Shown here: one piece after another, positions 21,918 through 29,715 of the stretch
How positions within the stretch are numbered: the stretch's first letter is position 1
Layout: each line of letters opens with the position of its first letter
NCBI GenBank assembly: GCA_001632435.1
Contig: KV424026.1
Span: forward strand, 79,146-108,860
Direction: 5' to 3'
Length of the DNA: 29,715 nt
Source of the DNA: Calocera cornea HHB12733
Lineage: Eukaryota; Basidiomycota; Dacrymycetes; Dacrymycetales; Dacrymycetaceae
Position numbers and translations under genes: made by a program
Notes under the pieces: model-generated
Seen by the model: only the letters and a program-made list of their open reading frames with translations
Databases searched by the model: none
Told to the model about the DNA's origin: nothing

Positions 21918-21962
21918 CCACACGCACACGGGCACACGGGCACACGCACACGGGCACACGGT
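21918..21962 (+). repeat. Short tandem array of CACACGGG/CACACG units
   Basis: About 45 bases of CACACG and CACACGGG units occur about 320 bases upstream of the disordered-protein gene. The array is imperfect, and no function is evident. Confidence 0.75.
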
Positions 21963-22279
21963 CCCCTCGCTTGCGACAGCGGATGGGCGGCGCATCCTGT
22001 CACGCTGGACGGTGGGTCGGCTCGGAGGTGGCCGAGTGCCCGCGTGCCCCCCGAGCGCACACGGCGCACCCAGCTTGCGCTCGACGACGACGACGGCGGT
22101 CTGTTCTGCTGTTGCTTCACCCCGGGCACGCTTCCCGCTCTCTCCCCGCCGCGCACTACGTCACCCGCTCCCGTCCCCTCGCTGGCCTCGCATCCATCCC
22201 CATCCACACCACCATCCACCAATCCCGCGCATACACCCAGCCGCAGCACACCCCTATCCCCCGTCCCCCAAGGCCGCGC

Positions 22280-23570
22280 ATGTCCACCCACCCGCCCCTC
22301 TCCTCGCCCTCCCTCCCTGCCCCCTCCCTCCCGCACATGCTCGACCCGGCCCCGCAGCACCCCGCGTCCCCGGTCCACCTCCCCGCTCCCCGCCCAGTCC
22401 GCTTCGCAAGCTTCCACGGGCCCTGGCCAGCCGCGCTCCAGCTGCATGCCGCCGCCCAGCGGCCCGGCGTGGGCAGGAGCCAGAGCTTCGACCCCAGTGA
22501 TAGGCTCCGGGAGGCGATGGCCGCCCTGTCCTTCGACGCTGAGCAGGGGCAGCAGCTGACGTGCGTCCCCTCCCTGCCTACAGCCACATCCAAGCCTTCC
22601 GTGTGTCCGTACTGACCTAAGCGGCAGGCCGAGCCCCTCCACCCCGCCAGACTACCTGCTCGAGCTCCTCTCCATCTTCTCCCCGCCCGCCCGCTCCCCA
22701 GCGCCCATCCACACGAGCTCTCTCCCTCTCCTCCCCGCCCGGCCCTCCCTCGCGACCCACCACTCCCTCCCCGAGCCAGGCAAAGCCCCCACCCCGCCCC
22801 CGCGCCCCTCCGCGCCCTTCAGGCACCGCAGGCACCCGAGCGCCACCTCCCTCCTCCTCGACACGCTCCCGGAGGGCGAGCGCGGGCGCAAGGGCGCCGA
22901 CCAGCCTTACTGGAAGCCCACGCCCGAAGTACGCGACGCGCGCAAGCGCCGGTCCGGGCCCCTGCGGCGGTCCACATCCGGCACGTCCGGCTCGGGCGCG
23001 ACGAGCCCCACATCCGCCTCGCCCGCCTCGCCCATCCCGGACACTGCCCTGCTCGCGGGCTTCCTAGCCCTCACCCCCGGGGGCAGCTCCCCCGTCTCCC
23101 CGCTCCCGCTCACACCCTCCGCCCAAGGGCTCCCAACGCCCGTCAGCGTCCCCGCCGACCCGCGCGTGCTCGGCCTCGCCGGGTTCCCATTCCCGAGCGT
23201 GGTGCGCACGCCGCTGCGGGAGGAGTGTACGCCCGAGCTCGTGCAGCCCGGGGAGATCTTGCTTGCGCCCGAAGTGGGGATGCCGCCGGAGCTCGCGATG
23301 GGGATGGGGATGGGCGGGCTGCCGCATGCGCATGCGGGTGCGCAGACGCTCGAGCCGGAGGAGTTGGAGCTCGCTATGGCGGTCGAGAGCCCGAGGGCGT
23401 TCCTCCTCCGCGAGATGAGGGAGGAGCAGGAGGCTCTTGCGATGGCCGTTGCTGCCTCTGCCTCTGCCTCTGCTGCGGCTGAGGCGGAGACGATTGGAGA
23501 GATGGGCGAGGCGCGCATGGACGGCTTGGATGGGGCGCCGGAGGAGCCGCATGGGCTTGACGCGCTATGA
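22280..23570 (+). CDS. Disordered proline/serine-rich protein, 407 residues, unrecognised
   Basis: Exons 22280-22560 and 22628-23570 join in frame. The 67-base intron has a GTGCGT donor, TACTGACC branch and GGCAG acceptor, and the split ACG codon gives QQL-T-PSPSTPPDYL. The protein opens MSTHPPLSSPS and is rich in proline, serine and alanine over most of its length. Short motifs that may fold or bind are RPVRFASFHGPW (about residues 48-59), SQSFDPSDRLREAMAALSF (about 73-91), PDYLLELLSIFSPP, ATSLLLDTLPEGE, DQPYWKPTPEVRDARKRRS and, near the end, an acidic/alanine helix (LREMREEQEALAMAVAA). There is no signal peptide, membrane segment or catalytic motif. The basic DARKRRSGPLRRS patch could be a nuclear localisation signal. 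I do not recognise the family. Its extreme GC matches the island around it. Confidence 0.72.
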
Positions 23571-24569
23571 CAGTGCCACGTCCCTGCAAGACCGAGGGCC
23601 GCCGCGACTGTCGGCGCACGGATGGACAGTGCGGATCGCGGACCGGCCGTCGTGCATTGTCGTTGTCGATATCCCGGAGTGTGGATTCACCGCTTCATCC
23701 CCAGGCCGCGCAGGCGGCTGTGTGTTGCTGTTGTTGTTCGATCCATTCATCTATGATCTCCCCCTTCTGTTCCTTGCCAAAACGGTTCTCTTTGTTGTGC
23801 CCTTTCGGAGCTCTCCCTGGGAGTCTTTGTCTTTGCTTATCCCGTTCCGTGATCTGGCGGACTTCCCAATCGCTTCCCTCTCCGCACGACCATGTCTATC
23901 GTGCACGGCTCCCGAGCCCACCCCTCCCTAGCCGGGCCATCCATCTCTTTATCCTTTATCATTTATCCTTTATCCCCGCTATCCACCCTATTTCTTGATA
24001 TCCACCTTTGCGGCCTCGCTCTCACTCACACACCCCACGGTCCCCATCTTTCCCCTTTGCCTTTTCCCCTTTACCATCTGTCCGCGTTTTGGTCGGCACC
24101 TGCACCTGCTCTCTTTCCCGCCAGTCACCCCATCCGTCACCCGGCTTGTCTGTAGCAGCGTGCACTGTAATCCGTAAAACGAAGCTCGAGAAAGATCAAC
24201 GAAGATGTTATCTTGAATACCCCTTGGCCCGTTCGTCTAGCAGCGACAGCAGCGGCAGCCGGTCGGATCTGCTCTGCAGGCGCCGGCGCGACACGGGATT
24301 GTGGCAGATGAGGACGCGGACGGGAGTCACACAACCGCGACTGTGACCGCTCGGGTTCGCACCCCGACTTGGCAGGGAGGCACGCACGTACCGGTACAGT
24401 ACTAGTACTGTAGCACGTCAGCGGATTCTCCTCCTCCTTAACCGCCACACAGATCGGAGGTAGGGTCGCCAGAGTAGCCAGGGACGAGAGTCCGCTCACG
24501 ACCCGAGCCGGGTCTGCACTGGCAGAGGTCTGGCCAGGCCTGGGGGAGCGGGGACGGGGACGGGGACGG
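23571..24569. other. 3' flank and intergenic DNA with CT-rich tracts
   Basis: The segment 23930-24110 is CT-rich on the + strand (CCTTTATC and TTTCCCCTTT runs). The rest has no gene-like frame. A T-arm-like hairpin at 24351-24367 is discussed under rejected items. A short GGGGAC tandem array lies at 24549-24570. Confidence 0.5.
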
Positions 24570-24570
24570 G
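24549..24570 (+). repeat. (GGGGAC)n short array
   Basis: About three and a half GGGGAC units start at 24549, immediately before the direct repeat shared with 20900-21070. It is G-rich enough to form G-quadruplex structure. Confidence 0.7.
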
Positions 24571-24750
24571 GCGTTCACGGCGCGCTCCGCCGCCGCTGGG
24601 CAGGGCCCGGGTGCGCTGTCCACACGTCCACAATAGAGCATCATGCGTCCAGAGGCGCCGCGCAGACAAGTGCGTAGCGCAACGGCTGCACGTGCGCGTA
24701 GTTCGGGGTTATGAGCTCAGAGTCATGCGCCGAGGATGTGCGCCGAGAGG
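24570..24750 (+). repeat. Direct repeat 5' of the intact methyltransferase
   Basis: This is the partner of 20900-21070, with CTGGGCAGGGC, CCACAATA, CTGCACGTGCGC and ATGTGCGCCGAGAG in the same order and orientation. It lies 160 bases upstream of the methyltransferase start. Confidence 0.7.
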
Positions 24751-24912
24751 AATGGTGGATTGTCGGAACAGTGAGAGACGCCGGTCACTGGCAGGCGCTG
24801 CTGCGGTCGGCTTGGCCGGCGTTGGCGTTCGGTCATAAGGGTCTCCGACGCGGGTGCCGGTCGACGCTCCTCGCACTTCTCCTCCTCACCGCGCACCAGC
24901 ACTACTGCAACG

Positions 24913-25770
24913 ATGGCACCGTCGACCGATCCCAAAGCGAAGGTGACCGCGGACTGGTCGCGCGACGTGACGCTGCAGGGCTGGCGCAAGTGGCAGCCGG
25001 AGATGCACGAGGGCTCCGTCGAGACCTCGCGCCTCATCATCAACCTCGCCGGCATCGGCAGGGGGATGAGCACGCTCGACCTCGCCTCGGGCGCGGGCGA
25101 CCCGGCGCTGTACATCGCCCATGCGGTCGGGGAGGAGGGGCACGTCACCGCCACGGACATGAGCGAGGGGATGCTCGCGATCGCGCAGGACTTTGCGGAG
25201 AAGGAGGGACTGCAGAACATGGACTTCCTGGTGGCGGACATGGAGCAGCTGCCGTTTGAGGACAACACCTTCGACGCCGTCACCAGCCGCTTCGGGATCA
25301 TGTTCGTCCCCGATCACATCACGGCGATCAGGGAGATGACCCGCGTCGTCAAGCCTGGCGGGAAGGTGGTGATGATGTGCTGGGCGCACTGGGACCAGCC
25401 GTTCCACGCGGCCAACAGCGCGCTCATCAAGCGCGGCCTCGCGCCCGCCCCGCCGCCCGGCATACAGGAGCTCACACCGTTCCGATTCCACGAAGCCGGC
25501 ACGCTGGGGGCGGCGATGCGCGAAGCGGGCCTGCGCAACGTCAGCGAGCAGGAGTGCAGGCTGCCCTGGGACTTCCGCGGGAGCGGCAAGCGCATGTGGG
25601 AGATGTGGTACGACATCGCCGCGCCGTATCGGCCGATCGTCGACGATCTGGATGCGAGGACCCGGGCGGAGCTTATCGAAGGGGTGCTGAAGGAGTGGGA
25701 GCCGAGGCAGAACGGCCCGTTCTTGCATCTTGGCGTGAGGGTCGTGGTGGGTGTGGGTGAGAAAGCGTGA
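24913..25770 (+). CDS. Class I SAM-dependent methyltransferase, UbiE/COQ5-like
   Basis: This is an intronless 285-residue frame. The SAM-binding motif I is LDLASGAGDPALYIA (about residues 57-71), followed by the acidic post-I site TATDMSEGML and motif II-like VADMEQLPFEDNTFDAV. Then come FGIMFVPDHITAIREMTRV and VVKPGGKVVMMCWAHWD. This order is that of Methyltransf_11/UbiE-type enzymes, which methylate small molecules such as quinone precursors or other metabolites. The C-terminal part (LGAAMREAGLRN, WEMWYDIAAPYRPIV) should hold the substrate-binding helices. The substrate cannot be read from sequence. The ATG at 24913 sits in a good context (CAACGATGG) after a CT-rich leader. The absence of introns, unlike every kinase here, and the high GC make transfer from bacteria a possibility, but intronless fungal genes exist. 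No targeting peptide is evident. Confidence 0.88.
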   Translation: MAPSTDPKAKVTADWSRDVTLQGWRKWQPEMHEGSVETSRLIINLAGIGRGMSTLDLASGAGDPALYIAHAVGEEGHVTATDMSEGMLAIAQDFAEKEGLQNMDFLVADMEQLPFEDNTFDAVTSRFGIMFVPDHITAIREMTRVVKPGGKVVMMCWAHWDQPFHAANSALIKRGLAPAPPPGIQELTPFRFHEAGTLGAAMREAGLRNVSEQECRLPWDFRGSGKRMWEMWYDIAAPYRPIVDDLDARTRAELIEGVLKEWEPRQNGPFLHLGVRVVVGVGEKA

Positions 25771-26222
25771 GGGCGAAATGTGTGCGCGCACGTGCTGGAA
25801 CCATCATCATAACCTCTTTGCTGATACATCCTGGACAGTGCATAGTCCTGTATCTGTTTCACGTGGCGGATTACGCATCAATGACGATCTCTGCAAATGA
25901 CTGCAATCTGTTCCCACGGGCTGAGATGGGTGCACCTGCTATGTAAACTTCTGCCTCCCCTGGCTTCTCGATCGCAACAACATCCATCACAAGCCATCAA
26001 GTCTCTCGCTCTGTGCTTATCAGGCCCGTCGCACCGCCCTGCTCGCAGCAGCGAGCAATCTGCGCTACGAGCGGCGTCATACATGCGGTCTCTAAGCACT
26101 CTCACGAAGAAAAGAAACCAGCTCACATGTTAGCCTGTTGAATGGCAAGATGAAGTCCAGGATCATCACTCGCTTTCAAGGCTCGACTAACGCCTGCGAT
26201 GAATCCCCCAGTGCTGGCTAGA
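25771..26222. other. Intergenic region 3' of the methyltransferase
   Basis: This is the 3' flank of the methyltransferase. Composition falls back from GC-rich to average. Short frames on both strands have no domain. Confidence 0.45.
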
Positions 26223-26309
26223 CGAAACTACTTGTTTATTATAAAAAAGCAATACAATTAGAAATAAGGTTTAGTATTGCTTTTTTATAAATGAAAACAA
26301 GTAGTTTCG
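26223..26309. repeat. 87-bp AT-rich near-perfect palindrome
   Basis: The left arm 26223-26255 (CGAAACTACTTGTTT ... TATAAAAAAGCAATAC) is the reverse complement of the right arm 26274-26309, apart from a few bases after CTTGTTT. An 18-base AT-rich centre separates the arms. A further small inverted repeat (AGTAGTT/AACTACT) overlaps its right edge. The A/T content stands out sharply from the surroundings. I see no clear target-site duplication. It may be a tiny MITE, a mitochondrial-type hairpin inserted in the nucleus, or a strong transcriptional hairpin. Confidence 0.85.
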
Positions 26310-26833
26310 AACTACTGACAAAAGGCTATGTCCGGATCATCGGACTCAAGCTCAGGTCAGTCTCCGAAACGACGCGCAAGCCGTCGACTCCAGCCAAACT
26401 CACATGAGGAGAGGATTCGCTGCTGATACGCATAGGTCCAGATTGAGGGAGTGTCTGACTGGAAGAAGTCATACTGCCCACGGTAGTAACCCAGAATACA
26501 AACGCAGTACGAGTAGATATCGTGCCAGCGTAGCGAGAGGTAGAATTGTGTCCGTTGCTTTTCACCCGAGTTCTTACGGATCACTTGCCTGTTTGGGAGT
26601 CGAACTTCTTTCCAAATCTGGTATGCCTACCAGAAGTAGGAGGGAAAACATTTGCCTCGTGAGGCGCGCACTCAGACTATATGACTGAGATTGGCACAAC
26701 GACACAATGGAGGCTACATTACATTGTCACACAGTCCGAACGGACTTCCAAAGAACCCGACTGTTGAATCACGGTAACAGTACAAGAACGAGGGCACACA
26801 CCAGTCATGGTCGTGTACCGCACACCAACGATA
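26310..26833. other. Intergenic region 3' of K6
   Basis: This is the 3' flank of the - strand gene K6. A - strand frame at 26326-26584 contains DIYSY, vaguely like the kinase DVYSF motif, but nothing around it fits. No RNA gene is seen. Confidence 0.45.
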
Positions 26834-28305
26834 CTACAGCTGGGTGTCACTACTCCAAGGTGGCAACGCTATAAGAGATCGAAGAGCTTCAGTGATCGTA
26901 GGACGCTTGGCAGGGTCCTGTTCCCAGCAGTCAGAGATGGTGCCTTCGAGCTGTCGGGTAGCGGGGTCGTCCATCCAGGTCGACGGTATACTAGGTCGCG
27001 CACCACGTATGATTGAAAGTACAACGTGAAGGCCTCGCTGGTCGGCAAAGGGTCTTCGTTCGGTGTAAATCTTGTACACAGTCAGTCTCGGTCGCCCACA
27101 AACTACCTTTGCAACGAGCTTACCTCATATGCTGTCATACCGAACGAGTATACGTCTGCTGCTGTTGTTTCGGCCTCCTTCAGATCGCGGAAGCCAAAAT
27201 CTGTCGGAGCTAAACACTCTGGAGACATCCAATAGGCTCGTTCAGAGGAACGCTCGGTTAGCCCATCCAATATGCCGCGAAACTGCGCGATGCCAAAATC
27301 GCACAGTTGCGGACGTCCTTCCTTGTCCATGAGAACATTAGACTTGAGCTTGATATCACTAATCGTGGGCAAGACGAGGAGCATCGTTCACATACACTTC
27401 GCAGATATCCATGTACCAGGGGAGGCTCCAGAGAATGCAAATACTCGAGGCCGCCGCCAATACCTTGGATCTCTCTACACGTGAGCAAGCTTCAGAATGG
27501 ACACAGAGATCACCATACGATCGCCAGCTTGTCTACCTCCTCATGCGACTTCACATACGCCAAAGCGTTCCCGTTTTCCATCCACGGCACAACGAAGCAC
27601 ACGCGGATGGTTTTCCCGATCGGAACGCGTGCAGTACCAAGGAAAGGAAGAATGTTGGGATGACTGAGCGAGGTCCATCTCCGTACTTCTGCATCCATGT
27701 CCTACAAACGGTACATTTTTGAAAAAATTGAAGGTAACAACTGTGCTTACATGGTGTCCCTCTTTCATGCGCAAAGTCACATAGATAAGGCACTCTCTGA
27801 GTGCAACTCGCACAGTCTTAGAGAGTTCTACTGGCGTGTAGTATCCTAGCCATGTGTCGAAGTCGGCCGTTGAATTGACAGGGGATGGATCAACCCAGAT
27901 GTGTGCCGTTGCGGCGATCCTTCCAGGGAGATCTTTGTCCGGCTGAGTTGGAGCACTATCAATGCTGTCTTCTCTGTAAGTGACGACACCAATCAGCTAT
28001 GGGTCAGATGTCCGCATAGAGAAGAACTGCAAACCCCACTGATGAGCCTTCCGGAGCCTCTTGTTTATCGTTTTCAGTGCTTAAGGTCTCCTGAGCCAAG
28101 ATGGGCGCGGAACGAGAATTCTGGACACGATACACACCTTTTCTTCGCGAAAGGTTAGAGTGAAGTATTTTCGAACCCTGGTTTGCAGCGCGACAGTGGA
28201 ATTCCACAGGTAAGACATCGAGTGTGTAAGGTCTTGCAAAGATGACATGGATGAGAAGCGCTGTGACCGTGCAATGATGACGGAGGCTGACGATCCCCAA
28301 GCCAT
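26834..28305 (-). CDS. K6: TKL-family pseudokinase (VALR, HGY)
   Basis: On the - strand the exons are 28305-28138, about 28090-28035 (3' end uncertain), 27973-27751, 27701-27519, 27470-27396, 27342-27124 and 27070-26834; the last five join in phase. The N-terminal start at 28305 (MAWGSSASVII) is a best guess. The domain begins with LPGRIAATAHIW and DFDTWLGYY, like K1. The ATP-site lysine is arginine (VRVALRECL). Further on come AEVRRWTSLSHPNILPFLG, hinge VVPWMENGN, loop LVHGYLRSSNVLMD with tyrosine in place of the catalytic aspartate, intact LCDFGIAQF, SPECLA instead of APE, DVYSFGM and RRPFADQRG. Two key catalytic residues are changed while the frame and splice sites are kept, so I infer a retained non-catalytic role such as binding another kinase. 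Exon lengths 183, 75 and 219 are shared with K4 domain 1. Confidence 0.8.
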
Positions 28306-28538
28306 GGCTGTGCATGCGGAAGCGAGCCCGGTACTGTGAAAACGATTTCCATATTGGGTGCCTTTTCATGGGCCTGATTATAGAACCGTCAAGATAGTGA
28401 AGCGACCACTCAAGGATGTCAAGTATTGAGCTCTACCGCAAAGAGGGTGACAGAGTCCTAACTTATGTACGAGGAAAGTGATAGGATGCTTGCATGCCGA
28501 CATACAGTAACATCGCGTGTTGCCGAACTTGTTGCTAT

Positions 28539-29715
28539 CTACATCATACGCAGGAGCGTTTCCGCTTTCGGCCGCTTTGTACAGTCGGTATCCCAGCATT
28601 TCCTCATCATATAAACAATAGTAATCCCTCTGCCTCCGAAGAGCTCGCCCCATGCCGCCGGGATCGCTGGGTGTTCCCCGGCGGAGATTGCCTGACAGAC
28701 CGCCCAAGCGGATCTCATACTGTGATATGGAGCAAGACCGGAGAGCACCTGGACAAGAATAATGAGATGTGCAACGATCGGGTTGATTAGGGACAGGCGC
28801 ACCGTGTATATGATCAAGCCCAGCGCCCAAATGTCTGCAGGGAGTTGCTGGTGGCGTCCCAAGGAGCTGAAGGAGGATGTGTCTAAGCACTCCGGCGCGG
28901 TCCACCGTATAGCCGATGTCGCGTGCGACATGGAGGCTCCCGTGGTCTCGTAGAGCTCTTCCAGCCCTGATAGCCCGTAATCCGATAACACGGGCTGGAA
29001 ATCGTCATCGATGAGGACGTTGGTCTAGAGCACTACATCAGAGGAGTTTCGAAGCTGTCAGAACCGACTCACATCTTTCAACCGCCCATGAAAAACAGGT
29101 GGACTACGTGTGTGCAGATATTGCAATCCCGAGGCAATTCCTCGAATCTAGACATGTAAACATATGAACACGCTATACGACGTTCGGAGGCATCTACATA
29201 CGAGAGCGAGCTTGTCTGCCTGTGGATAACTCTTCAGGAACCGTGGTAGGTCTCCATGGTGCATGTGGGGTACAACGAAGCATGGATGAGGCCAATTGAA
29301 GGTACCCAGGAACGGTAGCACGTTAGGGTCACTGAGATTTCTCCATTGAACGATGTCTCGTCGTAGATCCTGTGGAGAAATGTCAGACTCGTCACGCAGA
29401 CGTAAGATGAATGCGAATCACCTGGAGCACTCTCTGATTTTGCAAAGTGGGAGATTCCGCCAGGACATGGTAATACTTCAGGACAACAGGCACCTCTTGC
29501 CTGCCTTTCAAGATGACTCGCAGTGCCCAGGCTTGAGGGCCCCGTGGCCTGTAGACTGCGAAGAAGTGATCGACGTATTCGGTGCTGTACTGGACCTCGC
29601 TGACACGGCACACATCACCCGTGTTAGTATAGACGGAGCGAGGCCACAAGACTGCCCCAGAGGCTGTGCTGACTGCCCCTCAGGCGGGTAGTACGCACAG
29701 CCACTCACCCTATGT
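28539..29715 (-). CDS. K7: TKL-family pseudokinase (HGR, DYG), 5' end outside window
   Basis: On the - strand the exons are 29422 to beyond about 29680 (open), 29369-29202, 29147-29073, 29024-28803 and 28748-28539. The last intron (28749-28802) is 54 bases and stop-free, but splicing there matches the position used in all sister genes. The visible part starts with VQYSTEYVDHFFAVYRP, then VPVVLKYYH (lysine kept), LRRDIVQWRNLSDPNVLPFLG, hinge VVPHMHHGDL, RGIASGLQYLHTRS, loop PVFHGRLKDTNVLID (arginine for aspartate), LSDYGLSGLEELYE, TAPECL, ADIWALGLIIYTV and TKRPKAE. It is the intact relative of the relic at 1.4-2.5 kb and shares HGR plus DYG with K4 domain 1. Catalysis is unlikely. The start and N-terminal region lie to the right of the window. 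Confidence 0.82.

Larger units (their letters stand above)
20799..22279. other. GC-rich intergenic stretch with repeat copy B
   Basis: No supported gene. It contains the pseudogene 5' flank, a direct repeat shared with 24570-24750, a (TTTCG)n array, the longest copy of the dispersed repeat, and a CACACGGG-type tandem array upstream of the disordered-protein gene. Overlapping long frames on both strands here are typical of very GC-rich DNA. Confidence 0.5.

Noticed and set aside
21835..22642. Several overlapping frames of 210-260 codons in different phases and on both strands
   Set aside because: In very GC-rich DNA stops are rare in all frames. Only the frame that splices into 22628-23570 has a sound intron and continuation.
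24351..24367. tRNA T-arm-like hairpin (TCGGG-TTCGCAC-CCCGA)
   Set aside because: The 3' acceptor half has no complementary 5' half at the proper distance, and no D-arm or anticodon arm can be built.
26300..26320. T-arm-like AGTAG-TTTCGAA-CTACT at the palindrome edge
   Set aside because: The surrounding bases belong to the AT-rich palindrome, and no acceptor, D or anticodon stem can be formed.
26326..26584. - strand frame with a DIYSY motif as a possible kinase relic
   Set aside because: No neighbouring kinase motif is present in any frame, so a five-residue match is not enough.

Overview
The window looks like nuclear DNA of a mushroom-forming basidiomycete (Agaricomycetes). The protein genes are cut by many introns of about 45-65 bases with GT..AG ends and CTNAC-like branch points. 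Most genes belong to one family of tyrosine-kinase-like (TKL) protein kinases with the signature HGD(I/L)(K/R)G..NVLID, D(F/Y)G and AD(I/V)(F/Y)SFGM..YE, a family known to be expanded in Agaricomycetes. No species is assigned. All gene models here were spliced by eye.

Layout: 1-1.4 kb has no supported gene. 1.4-2.5 kb is a ruined kinase copy. Kinase genes K1 (about 3.0-4.8 kb), K2 (5.3-7.1 kb) and K3 (7.6-9.3 kb) follow on the + strand. 9.3-14.2 kb is a repeat block. It holds a dispersed GC-rich repeat, a 561-bp MITE-like element with terminal inverted repeats and a 6-bp target-site duplication, and a two-copy 465-bp tandem duplication. 14.3-17.5 kb is K4, which reads through as one 863-residue protein with two kinase domains. 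17.9-19.6 kb is K5. 20.2-25.8 kb is a GC-rich island. It has a broken SAM-methyltransferase copy on the - strand, a 407-residue disordered protein, and an intact intronless SAM-methyltransferase on the + strand. 26.2 kb carries an 87-bp AT-rich near-perfect palindrome. K6 (26.8-28.3 kb) and K7 (28.5 kb to beyond the right edge) are on the - strand.

The main observation concerns the catalytic residues. K2, K3, K5 and the second domain of K4 keep the VAVK/VALK lysine, the HGD aspartate and DFG, so they should be active. K1 (HGH), K6 (HGY plus VALR), K7 (HGR, DYG) and the first domain of K4 (HGR, DYG) have lost the catalytic-loop aspartate but keep open, correctly spliced frames. The locus therefore mixes predicted active kinases with intact pseudokinases of three different catalytic-loop types. 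In K4 a pseudokinase domain is fused in front of a kinase domain, a layout otherwise familiar from JAK kinases. The N-terminal regions of K1-K5 are short, exon-fragmented and mostly helical. They might be helical-bundle adaptor domains, but that needs a profile search.
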